From assembly GCA_009841105.1 (NCBI GenBank), contig VXMM01000057.1, positions 1 through 64,000 of the forward strand: DNA of 64,000 bases, in the 5' to 3' direction. Of the stretch, positions 15,970 through 23,328 are shown piece after piece. The notes beneath the pieces are model-generated. The model did no database searches, was not told the DNA's origin, and saw nothing but the letters and a program-made list of their open reading frames with translations. Made by a program: the position numbers and the translations under genes. Positions within the stretch are counted from its first letter, which is position 1. Each line of letters starts with the position of its first letter. This DNA comes from Acidimicrobiia bacterium (GTDB lineage: Bacteria > Actinomycetota > Acidimicrobiia > Spongiisociales > Spongiisociaceae).

Positions 15970-18014
15970 CAGACGTCTCCTTCGTTCAGGGCAGGTTCGG
16001 TGTCATCCTCGTGCGCATCGCCGCCGTCCCCGTGGTCATCGTCGTGGATCTCCTCGAGCGGTTCGGATCCCCAGGCAACCAGCGCGCCGATGGCGACCAA
16101 GGTGCCCGCAGCCAGCATGGGGATGCCGTAGGGGCGGGTGTGGTACATGATCCCGTAGGCGATGAACATGATGCCGAGCCCCACTATGAACGGGAAGTAG
16201 GAGGGCGCCGGCAGGTGGATCTCATGGTCGGGGTGACCGTTGGTGTGTATCAGGTCGTCGACCAGTTCATCGGCCTTCTCCTTGCGTACCGCCCGGCCTT
16301 CCTCGTCTTCGTCGTACTTGAGGTGCCAGAAGTCGTCCAGTGAGGTTACGGTCGGCTCCACCGCAAAGTTGTATTCGGGAGTGGGGGAGGGGATCGTCCA
16401 TTCCAGGGTGCGGGCATCCCACGGGTCATTGGGCGCTATCCGACCACGGCGCTTGGAGTAACTCCAGTTGATCATGAAGACCAGCACGCCTAGGGCGATG
16501 ATGAAGGCGCCGACAGTCACCACGAAGTTGCCGGCGCCGAGGCCGGCCTCCTCGGGGTAGACCCAGGTCCGTCGCACCATGCCCTGCAGTCCGAGCCAGT
16601 GCATGGGGCCGAACGTCAGGTTCATGCCGATGAACATCAGCCAGAAGTGCCACTTGCCCAGCGCCTCGCTGTACATGCGTCCCCAGACTTTGGGGAACCA
16701 GTAGTAGATGCCGGCGAAGAGACCGAAGAGGGCGCCCCCGAAGAGCACGTAGTGGAAGTGGGCCACGATGTAGTAGGTGTCGGTCTGCTGCCAGTCGGAT
16801 GGGACCACCGCGTGGGTGACCCCAGACAGGCCCCCGATGACGAAGAGAGCCACGAAGCCCAGCGAGAACAGCATGGGCGTGGTCAGCCGCACCCTGCCTC
16901 CCCACACGGTCCCCAGCCAGTTGAAGATCTTTATCCCGGTGGGAATGGCGATGGTCATGGTGGACAGACCGAAGGCGGCCTGAGCCACGGTCGGGATACC
17001 GGAGGAGAACATGTGGTGGGCCCAGACCCCGAAGCCCAGAAAGGCGATGGCGGCGCCGGCGAACACCACTGCCGGGTAGCCGAAGAGCGGTTTCTTGGAG
17101 AAGACCGGCAAGGTCTCGGAGACGATGCCCATGGCGGGCAGGATCAGGATGTAGACCTCGGGGTGCCCGAATAGCCAGAACAGGTGTTGCCACAGGATCG
17201 GATCACCTCCGGCTTCCGCCACGAAGAACAACGTGCCGAACTGCCGGTCGAAGGTGAGCATGAACAGGGCGATGGCGATGATGGGGAGCGAGAAGAGCAG
17301 CAGCAGCGCCACCACCAAGGTCATCCACACGAACACCGGCATCCTGAGGAGCCGCATCCCCGTGGCCCGCATGTTGAGGATGGTGACGATGAAGTTCACC
17401 GCCGAGATGAGCGAGGCCACGCCCAGGATCTGCAGTCCCAAGGCCGCGTAGTCGACTGACGTACCGGGGGAGTAGGTGGCGCCGCTGTTGGGTGCGTAGA
17501 TGAACCACCCGCTGTTCGGGATCGAGCCGAGAGCGCTGGCGTCGGCGGCGCCGCCGGGCAGGCTACCGCCCACCGGAGGCGGCGAGGTTCCGAATATGAG
17601 AGACGAGTAGATGAATAGGCCCCCGAAGAGGAAGATCCAGAAGCTCACCGCGTTCATCCGCGGGAAGGCCACATCGCGGGCGCCGATCATCAGGGGGAGC
17701 AGGTAGTTGAAGAAGGCTGCCGAAATCGGCATCACGAAGAGGAAGATCATCGTCACCGCGTGGGTGGTGAAGAGACCGTTGTACTCGGCTGCGGTCAGGA
17801 AGGCGCCGTCCGGGCCCGCCAGCTGGATGCGGAGCAGCAGGGCCTCGATACCGCCGGCGAGGAAGAAGATGAAGGCGGTGTAGCCATACATGAGGCCGAT
17901 CTTCTTGTGGTCGGCGGTGGTAATCCACGACCAGAATCCGTAGGTGAGTCGGGGCCGCCTGAAGAGGGTGGTCTCGGCCCGCTCGACCGTTTCGGTCGCT
18001 ACGTCGACTGCCAT
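15969..18014 (-). CDS. ctaD: Cytochrome c oxidase subunit I, C-terminally extended
   Basis: The catalytic subunit (681 residues) of a proton-pumping haem-copper oxidase. Helix II has the haem-a ligand in LFTTHAVTMIFL. The CuB ligand and cross-linked Tyr are in WLFGHPEVYILILP, the two CuB histidines in VWAHHMFSSG, and the haem ligands of helix X in VAHFHYVLFGG. After the usual twelve helices (end near residue 550) there is a charged linker and two more helices (PSYFPFIVGLGIMFIAYGI and GIPMLAAGTLVAIGALVAW), then an acidic tail. The extra pair resembles a fused small subunit. The Shine-Dalgarno AGGAGG sits 5 nt before the ATG. It is transcribed after ctaC; a repeat element lies in between. Confidence 0.96.
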   Translation of the reverse strand: MAVDVATETVERAETTLFRRPRLTYGFWSWITTADHKKIGLMYGYTAFIFFLAGGIEALLLRIQLAGPDGAFLTAAEYNGLFTTHAVTMIFLFVMPISAAFFNYLLPLMIGARDVAFPRMNAVSFWIFLFGGLFIYSSLIFGTSPPPVGGSLPGGAADASALGSIPNSGWFIYAPNSGATYSPGTSVDYAALGLQILGVASLISAVNFIVTILNMRATGMRLLRMPVFVWMTLVVALLLLFSLPIIAIALFMLTFDRQFGTLFFVAEAGGDPILWQHLFWLFGHPEVYILILPAMGIVSETLPVFSKKPLFGYPAVVFAGAAIAFLGFGVWAHHMFSSGIPTVAQAAFGLSTMTIAIPTGIKIFNWLGTVWGGRVRLTTPMLFSLGFVALFVIGGLSGVTHAVVPSDWQQTDTYYIVAHFHYVLFGGALFGLFAGIYYWFPKVWGRMYSEALGKWHFWLMFIGMNLTFGPMHWLGLQGMVRRTWVYPEEAGLGAGNFVVTVGAFIIALGVLVFMINWSYSKRRGRIAPNDPWDARTLEWTIPSPTPEYNFAVEPTVTSLDDFWHLKYDEDEEGRAVRKEKADELVDDLIHTNGHPDHEIHLPAPSYFPFIVGLGIMFIAYGIMYHTRPYGIPMLAAGTLVAIGALVAWGSEPLEEIHDDDHGDGGDAHEDDTEPALNEGDV

Positions 18015-18040
18015 GAGGCCCTCCTAGTTACCACTAGCTT

Positions 18041-18110
18041 GGTCTGTCTGTGGAACGGCCGTGTGGTATGGCCGTCGCCAGAGCACGGCTGGTTGTTTCG
18101 CAGGCAGACC
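18041..18110 (-). repeat. Dispersed repeat, 70-bp internally deleted copy
   Basis: Begins GGTCTGTCTGTGGAACGG and ends GGTTGTTTCGCAGGCAGACC. Both ends match, in reverse orientation, the ends of the 161-bp element at 36179. The middle 90 or so bases are absent. It fills the gap between ctaC and ctaD, so it is transcribed within the oxidase operon. Confidence 0.8.
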
Positions 18111-18114
18111 ATCA

Positions 18115-19185
18115 TCATTCCAGGGTCGACAGGTAGGCGACCAAGGCGTCGATCTCGTCGGCGGTCAGGCCGAGTTCGGGCATGAACGAGCCCGGTTTCC
18201 AGGTTGGTGGATCGGCCAGCCACAACCGGAGGCCCGCCTCCCAATCGGCCCGGGAGGGCTCGAGTTGGGCCGGCAGGGTGGCACCGGCGAACACCCCTCG
18301 GCTGGCGAAGTGCGTCAGGTCGGGGGCGGGGACGGTCAGCGTCTCCGGGTCGGGGTTGTTGGTGCCGTCGATGATGTGGCACCCGATGCAGGTTCCGCCC
18401 AGGAACACTTCCATGCCGCGCTCGGCCTCCGAGCCGGGTGCTGGCGTGACGGCGGGCAGGAGTTGGTTGGCCGTCCAGGCCTCGAAGTCCGTGCCGGTCA
18501 TCGCTACCACCCGGGCGCGCATTCGAGCATGGCTGAGCCCGCAGAATTCGGCGCAGTGGCCCCAGTATTCGCCCGGGTCGTCGGCGTACAGCCGCTGTTC
18601 GGTCTCCTGTCCGGGGACGAGGTAGCGCTTGCCGGCCAGCTTCGGAATCCAGAAGTTGTGCAAGACGTCGTCGGAAGTCATCTTGGCGCAGACTTCGGTG
18701 TCCTCGGGAATCACCATGACGTTGGCGGTCACCACGCCCGAATCGGGGTACCGGAATTCGAACCACCACTGGTGCCCGATCACCTCCACCTCCATGGCGC
18801 CGCGGGGGCACTCCGCGAGCTCGAACAATGTCGAGATCGTGGGCACGGCGATAGCGGCCAGGATGATGGTCGGCACCACCGTCCACGCCAACTCCAAGCG
18901 CGTGTTGCCGGCGACTTGCTTGGGCTCGGGACGTTCCTTGCCCTTCCGCTCCCTGAAGAGGAAGACCGCCAGCAGAAGAGCGCCCTGGACCAGCACGAAT
19001 ATGACCGCCGCTCCCCAGAAAACGGGCCAGAACAGCTCGTTGATCCGCTCGGCTATCGGACCCTGGGAGTCGAAGGAGTTGAGGGGTTGTTCCACCCGCC
19101 CGCAACTAGCCAGCAGGGTTGCGGCCAGGAGAGCGATCGGCAGACGTCTGGACAGCCGAAGGGCCGGCCGCTCGCGTCGTTCCAT
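18115..19185 (-). CDS. ctaC: Cytochrome c oxidase subunit II with fused cytochrome c (caa3 type)
   Basis: A 356-residue lipoprotein-type subunit II: lipobox LLASC (Cys28), two membrane helices (about 52-78 and 98-122), then the CuA cupredoxin domain. CuA ligands are H176 (VLHNFW) and C211, E213, C215, H219, M222 in GHCAEFCGLSHARM. A class-I cytochrome c domain follows, with the haem-binding CIGCH at 266-270 and a likely axial Met in GSFMPELGL. The fusion defines a caa3 oxidase that takes electrons through its own haem c. It heads the ctaC-D-E-F run and is preceded on the same strand by a redoxin lipoprotein gene. Confidence 0.95.
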   Translation of the reverse strand: MERRERPALRLSRRLPIALLAATLLASCGRVEQPLNSFDSQGPIAERINELFWPVFWGAAVIFVLVQGALLLAVFLFRERKGKERPEPKQVAGNTRLELAWTVVPTIILAAIAVPTISTLFELAECPRGAMEVEVIGHQWWFEFRYPDSGVVTANVMVIPEDTEVCAKMTSDDVLHNFWIPKLAGKRYLVPGQETEQRLYADDPGEYWGHCAEFCGLSHARMRARVVAMTGTDFEAWTANQLLPAVTPAPGSEAERGMEVFLGGTCIGCHIIDGTNNPDPETLTVPAPDLTHFASRGVFAGATLPAQLEPSRADWEAGLRLWLADPPTWKPGSFMPELGLTADEIDALVAYLSTLE

Positions 19186-19296
19186 TTCTCCCTTCCAAGC
19201 CAGGGCCGCGGGTACCGCGCAGACCTCTATATGTTACGGGCTCGGGTATCCGGCCACCAAGCCGGGAGCTCCGGGGGCGCCACGGCTTCCGCCGCC

Positions 19297-20211
19297 TCAG
19301 GAGGTCACTTTATCCAGGGCAGCCTCCAGTTCGACACGATCGAGCACGCCCTCGAATCGATGGGTCACGATACCCGCGCTGTCAACCACAAATGTCCAGG
19401 GCTCGTTCGGCAATCCCCACTCGACGACCCCCCTGGCCGGCTGCAGGTCGTCGGGATTGGAGGTGTTCAGATTCTCGTAGATTTCCACGTGGATCCAGTT
19501 GATCTCCGGATAGACGTCGATCAGCGGTTTGGCTACGTCGATCACGGGTCCGCAGGTGCCGCTGGTACAGAAGGCCGGAGTGGCGAAGAGGATCACCGAC
19601 GGTCGCCCTGAACCGACCGCTTCCCCGACGGCTGTCCGGTAGAGACGTAGGTCTGGTGCCGGGTCGGTGGTCAAGGAAGTCAAGGGGGTTTCCGGGAGGG
19701 TCTTGGTATCTGAGGGAGGCGCTCGTTCCCCGACTCCGACCGTGCGGGGTTCCGGGCTCACCGAGAACGGGGCGCCCTCGATCACCTGATCATCCGCGGT
19801 CCGCATCCGGAATGTCCAGGTACCGGCGAGGTCGAAGTCAACCTGTGCCACCCATAATCCCCGGACGTCGGGGACGGCCCAGATGAACCGACCCGGCACC
19901 TCTACCGGTGGTGAGCCCCCCGGACCCGCGAAGGCAAGCTCTATGGGTTGGTCAGTGACCAATGATCGGTTCTCAGCATCGATGGCGGAGACGAGCACCC
20001 GCTCTGTGCCCACGGCGAGATCCGAGGACACCACCAGCACGAGTGCGCCCTCCAGGCCATCGGAACTGCTGCCCCCGCACGCCAGGAGGCCGGTGGCGAT
20101 GACTACCGGCAGCCACGGCGCAAGGATGCGCCGGACGGATGCCGCGCGACCTCGTGCGCGTGCCGGTTCAGGCGGCGCGGATCGCGACCGGCGCGCCGGG
20201 TACCACGTCAA
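19297..20211 (-). CDS. Thioredoxin-fold lipoprotein
   Basis: A 304-residue secreted protein with hydrophobic leader and lipobox LLAC (Cys45). Residues about 50-155 are a beta-sandwich-like domain with a CopC/FixG-type feel (VWVAQVDFDLAGTWTFRM). The C-terminal half is a thioredoxin-like domain with the redox motif C215-TSGT-C220 in FATPAFCTSGTCGPVIDV, a C-x4-C spacing rather than CxxC. The start is TTG 20211, overlapping the previous gene by 44 nt; no other standard start precedes the signal peptide. Lying directly before ctaC, it may reduce the CuA cysteines or the haem c cysteines, the job of Sco/TlpA proteins elsewhere. That role is inferred from position. Confidence 0.72.
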   Translation of the reverse strand: MTWYPARRSRSAPPEPARARGRAASVRRILAPWLPVVIATGLLACGGSSSDGLEGALVLVVSSDLAVGTERVLVSAIDAENRSLVTDQPIELAFAGPGGSPPVEVPGRFIWAVPDVRGLWVAQVDFDLAGTWTFRMRTADDQVIEGAPFSVSPEPRTVGVGERAPPSDTKTLPETPLTSLTTDPAPDLRLYRTAVGEAVGSGRPSVILFATPAFCTSGTCGPVIDVAKPLIDVYPEINWIHVEIYENLNTSNPDDLQPARGVVEWGLPNEPWTFVVDSAGIVTHRFEGVLDRVELEAALDKVTS

Positions 20212-20746
20212 ACAGGTCGATCCCGTCCAGAGGCATGACGAAGCCCCTGATTCCGTTACGGAGCCGCTCGCGGTCTTCTGCCAACTCGTGAGCCGAGGCC
20301 TCGGCCCGGCCGGTCACCAGACGCGTGAAAGCCACGCATGGTTCTGCCACCCTGGCGTCCTTGACCACGATCGAAGCCTGGGGAGTTCCGATGCGGATCC
20401 CTCCATCCAATTCGCCTTCGGAGACCACCTCATCGCTGGAGACGATCAGGTTCTCACCGCTGGCGCCGAGTGGGATCGGGGTGAACCGGTTCCAGATGTC
20501 CTCGTAGTGGGAGGTGAATCCGATCGAGAGCGCCCGGCCCGGGCGGTGGGTGGCGCCCTCCGGGTGATAGCGGTGGTGGCTGTCCACGATCCACGAGCGG
20601 CCGTCGAAACCGATCGAGCCGTCAGGGGTGAGCCGCAGGGTGGACACCTCGGCCAGGGGATCGAGCCGGTATACGCCTTTGTCACGCTGGCGTCGCCGGT
20701 GGACCTGGAGCTTGACAACTTGCCCGACCTCGACCCAGTCACCCAT
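20168..20746 (-). CDS. MOSC-like domain protein
   Basis: A 192-residue soluble protein. The pattern GASGENLIVS, then GIRIG, then VAEPCVAFTRLV with a lone Cys, and finally RGFVMPLDG resembles MOSC domains (molybdenum-cofactor sulfurase C-terminal type), where such a Cys carries sulfur. It is shorter than typical MOSC proteins and the similarity is by eye only. ATG 20746 is preferred over TTG 20749 because AAGGA lies 8 nt upstream. It overlaps the end of the GDPD gene by 8 nt and the start of the redoxin gene by 44 nt, so the three form a tight operon. Confidence 0.6.
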   Translation of the reverse strand: MGDWVEVGQVVKLQVHRRRQRDKGVYRLDPLAEVSTLRLTPDGSIGFDGRSWIVDSHHRYHPEGATHRPGRALSIGFTSHYEDIWNRFTPIPLGASGENLIVSSDEVVSEGELDGGIRIGTPQASIVVKDARVAEPCVAFTRLVTGRAEASAHELAEDRERLRNGIRGFVMPLDGIDLFDVVPGAPVAIRAA

Positions 20747-21557
20747 CAAGTGGTTCCTTCCAATCCGGTTTCCGGCTGCGCTTCGCCAGGAGGGTTCGTA
20801 GCAGGTCCGGACGGTCGGTGATGAGACCGTCGACTCCCAGGTCCAGCAGTCCTTCCATCTCAGCCAGATGGTTGATGGTCCATACTATTAACGGAATCCC
20901 CAGTCTCCTAGCGGCTCGGACCGTCCGGGGATTGACGATGGTGATCCCACGATCCTTGACGGGCACCTGGAAGGAGTCGGCCCGCGGCCGGTACGGCAGA
21001 TGGGTCCGCGCCGCGGCCAGGAACCGGAGGATCTCGGAGGGGCCGGCCGAGGTTGCCACCGGGCGGTCGACCAGCGCCCGGAACCGGCGCAGGCGGGACC
21101 CGCTGAACGAACCGACGATTACGCGATCCCACAGGTCGAGACGGCGGATGAGGTCTACCAAGGCAGCCTCCATGCCGTCGCTCTTCAGGTCAAGCGTGAA
21201 CACGCCATCCGGATAGGTGATGGCCAGTTCCTCGAGCGTGGGCACCCGGATCCCCCGTCCTCGATGGGGGTTGTCGCCGTCACGCTCGAATCGATAGCCT
21301 GCGTCGAGGGTCTGGAGTTCCTGCAGGGAGTAGTCGGACACGAGGCCCGTGCCGTCGGTGGTGCGGTTGACCGTGTCGTCGTGGATGGTGACCAGCACGC
21401 CGTCCCGGGTGATCTGAAGGTCGGTCTCCAGGTATCTGTAGCCGAGATCTGCCGCGCCCTGGAAGGCGACCATCGTGTTCTCGGGCCACAGCAACCCGGA
21501 TCCCCGGTGCGCCATTGCGATAGGGTGCTCGTGCCCGAGCGCGACGGGAAGGGACAT
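20739..21557 (-). CDS. Glycerophosphodiester phosphodiesterase
   Basis: A 272-residue GDPD, which cleaves glycerophosphodiesters to glycerol 3-phosphate and an alcohol. The conserved start of the TIM barrel IAMAHRGSGLLWPENTMVAF holds the catalytic His, Arg, Glu and Asn. ETDLQITRDGVLVTIHDDTVNRTTDG holds the metal-binding Glu-Asp and second catalytic His, and VFTLDLKSDG the next acidic pair. WTINHLAEM, GVDGLITDRPDL close the barrel. There is no signal peptide, so it is cytoplasmic. ATG 21557 is the start; the frame runs further upstream through a repeat element and is not coding there. A MOSC-like gene overlaps its end. Confidence 0.93.
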   Translation of the reverse strand: MSLPVALGHEHPIAMAHRGSGLLWPENTMVAFQGAADLGYRYLETDLQITRDGVLVTIHDDTVNRTTDGTGLVSDYSLQELQTLDAGYRFERDGDNPHRGRGIRVPTLEELAITYPDGVFTLDLKSDGMEAALVDLIRRLDLWDRVIVGSFSGSRLRRFRALVDRPVATSAGPSEILRFLAAARTHLPYRPRADSFQVPVKDRGITIVNPRTVRAARRLGIPLIVWTINHLAEMEGLLDLGVDGLITDRPDLLRTLLAKRSRKPDWKEPLDG

Positions 21558-21629
21558 CGACCGCGAGGTTACCCCCTGGTCCTCGCTGAAGCCGTCGACC
21601 TCAAGAGCCTTGTAGAACCCGCTCCCCGG

Positions 21630-21738
21630 ACGGTCATGCGCGTTGTCATCGTGGGTCCCGTGGTGGGTTGTGGGGCGGCGGTGGGATGTGGCGGTCCAGA
21701 GTACGCAGACCGCTACGCAGACCCACCACGATCTACTT
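21630..21738 (-). repeat. Dispersed repeat, degenerate internally deleted copy
   Basis: Read on the minus strand this matches the ends of the 221-bp copy at 42270: a left edge AGTAGATCGTGG, GGTCTGCG, the inner GTACTCTGGACCGCC, then the right part with CCACATCCCACCGCCGCC. A decayed module B (CCACGGGACCC onward) follows. The central hairpin is deleted. The amidohydrolase stop codon TAG (21733-21735) lies in its edge. Confidence 0.7.
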
Positions 21739-23061
21739 GCTGACAACCACCTCGCCTGCTTTGAGCACCTTCCAGACCAGGTTGGTTCCTGGCCGGTACG
21801 GTAGATGAGTCGGACTGGGGGCGTCCAGAACGACCAGGTCTGCCACGGCGCCGGAGCCCAGCCAGCCCCGGTCGCCCATGCCCAATGCCTGGGCACTGCC
21901 CATGGTCGCCGCCCAGATGGCCTGATCGGAGGTGAGCCCCATCTCCGTCACTGCCAGCGTGATGGCGAGCGGTAGCGACTCCACCATTACCGGCGCCGGG
22001 CTGCAGTCGGTTCCCAGTCCCAGCCGGACGCCTCTCTCCATGAGCCGGCGCAGCGAGGCGGGCGAGCGGCGGGCACCGAGCGCCGCGGTGGGGGTGATGA
22101 CCACGCTGATTCCCATCTCCGCCATCTGTTCGGCCTGGTCCCGGTCGGGGTAGCCGGCGTGGTCGACCACCGGTACCGAGGCTTCCAGTGCCAACTTGTA
22201 TGCATCCGGGGTCTGGCCCCGATGGTGAATCCGGGTCCGGGTCCCGAGGCAGGCGGCGACCCCGATGAGGCGGCGGGCTTCCTCGGTTGTCAGGGCCTCG
22301 GTTCCGAGCGACAACCGCACCGCGGCCCCCAGTCTCGCCGCCCTCGGAAGGTGTAGTTCGGCCACTTCCCCCAGAGTCCTCGAACGGTCGGATGCGGTAA
22401 CCGGCAACCCCAGGACGTCGAACGTCGGTACCAGATCCACCACGTGATGCCGACCCGCTTCGACCACGGTGCCGATGAGGGCCAGCTCCCTCTCGTAGTC
22501 GTTCGAATACCCGGCAGACGCCTCGACCGTGGTGACGCCGAAGTCGAGCATGCGGTTCAGCCGCCAGCCGATGATGTCTGCGATCGCAGCGGCATCTGCC
22601 CGGTGGTTGAGGCGGGCTGTCGTGGCGCCTCCGGAGCGCGCGGCTCGGGCACCTGACATGCCCGTGCTCCTGAGCACGAACTCCTCGCTCCGGTCGCCTG
22701 CGAACGCCAGATGGGTGTGGGCGTCCACCAGGCCGGGGAGAACTGCCCGGCCCCCGCAGTCCAGGCGGGCGAGAGACCGGAGCCCCTGCGGTGTCCGTTC
22801 CGCGGGTCCGGCCCACACAACCCGGCCGTTACGGATCGCCAACGCCGCGTCGGTGACGAGACCCAGCAAACCCGGGAACCGCGGAGTGTTGGTGGCCAGG
22901 GCGCCGATGTTGTCCAGCACCATGTCGCCGATCGGAGTGGTCCGTTCGCGCACCAGATCGACCGCGAGGTCCACGCAGGCATCGCAGATGGCGGCGCCGG
23001 CCTCGCCCATAACCATGTTCCCGGCATCTTCCGCCCGGGTTCCGCAGAAACTACAGATCAT
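21733..23061 (-). CDS. Imidazolonepropionase-like amidohydrolase with N-terminal ClpX-type zinc finger
   Basis: A 442-residue two-part protein. Residues 1-40 carry C3-x2-C6-x19-C26-x2-C29 in CSFCG...ICDACVDLAVDLVRER, a near copy of the ClpX zinc-binding domain, which in ClpX dimerises and recruits adaptors and substrates. Residues about 60-442 are an amidohydrolase-superfamily barrel. The metal-binding H115-x-H117 is in DAHTHLAFAGDRSEEF, with further metal or catalytic positions in RIHHRGQ, VDHAGY and LGLGTDCSP, as in HutI. The EASAGYSNDYE segment mirrors the HutI substrate loop but several HutI-specific residues differ. No other hut gene is near, so the substrate may not be imidazolonepropionate. 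ATG 23061 keeps the zinc finger, which starts at once. The fusion is the striking point. Confidence 0.82.
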   Translation of the reverse strand: MICSFCGTRAEDAGNMVMGEAGAAICDACVDLAVDLVRERTTPIGDMVLDNIGALATNTPRFPGLLGLVTDAALAIRNGRVVWAGPAERTPQGLRSLARLDCGGRAVLPGLVDAHTHLAFAGDRSEEFVLRSTGMSGARAARSGGATTARLNHRADAAAIADIIGWRLNRMLDFGVTTVEASAGYSNDYERELALIGTVVEAGRHHVVDLVPTFDVLGLPVTASDRSRTLGEVAELHLPRAARLGAAVRLSLGTEALTTEEARRLIGVAACLGTRTRIHHRGQTPDAYKLALEASVPVVDHAGYPDRDQAEQMAEMGISVVITPTAALGARRSPASLRRLMERGVRLGLGTDCSPAPVMVESLPLAITLAVTEMGLTSDQAIWAATMGSAQALGMGDRGWLGSGAVADLVVLDAPSPTHLPYRPGTNLVWKVLKAGEVVVSK

Positions 23062-23328
23062 CGGCAGGCGCCCGCACTCCGCGAAGATGCCACACGAAGT
23101 GGCTGGCGATCGCGATCACTACCTGTCAAACCGACGGAATAAGTTACCTGAATGGCCCGTAGCACAGAGATCATCATCACTACGGACGCTGGCCGGAGCG
23201 CGGCAGCGTAAAGCGGTCCGAGCCGGGTCCTAGCGCCGGTGATGCCGATAGCGCTTGTCTCCGGGCGCGTCGTCGTAAGGGGCAGAGCCGACCCAGGAGG
23301 AGTAGGGCCGGAGATTGTGCCCAACTGC

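Noticed and set aside
23104-23129. TTGACA on the minus strand as -35 of the amidohydrolase promoter
   Set aside because: No acceptable -10 hexamer lies 16-18 nt downstream; only the GATCGCGATC palindrome and GC-rich sequence follow.
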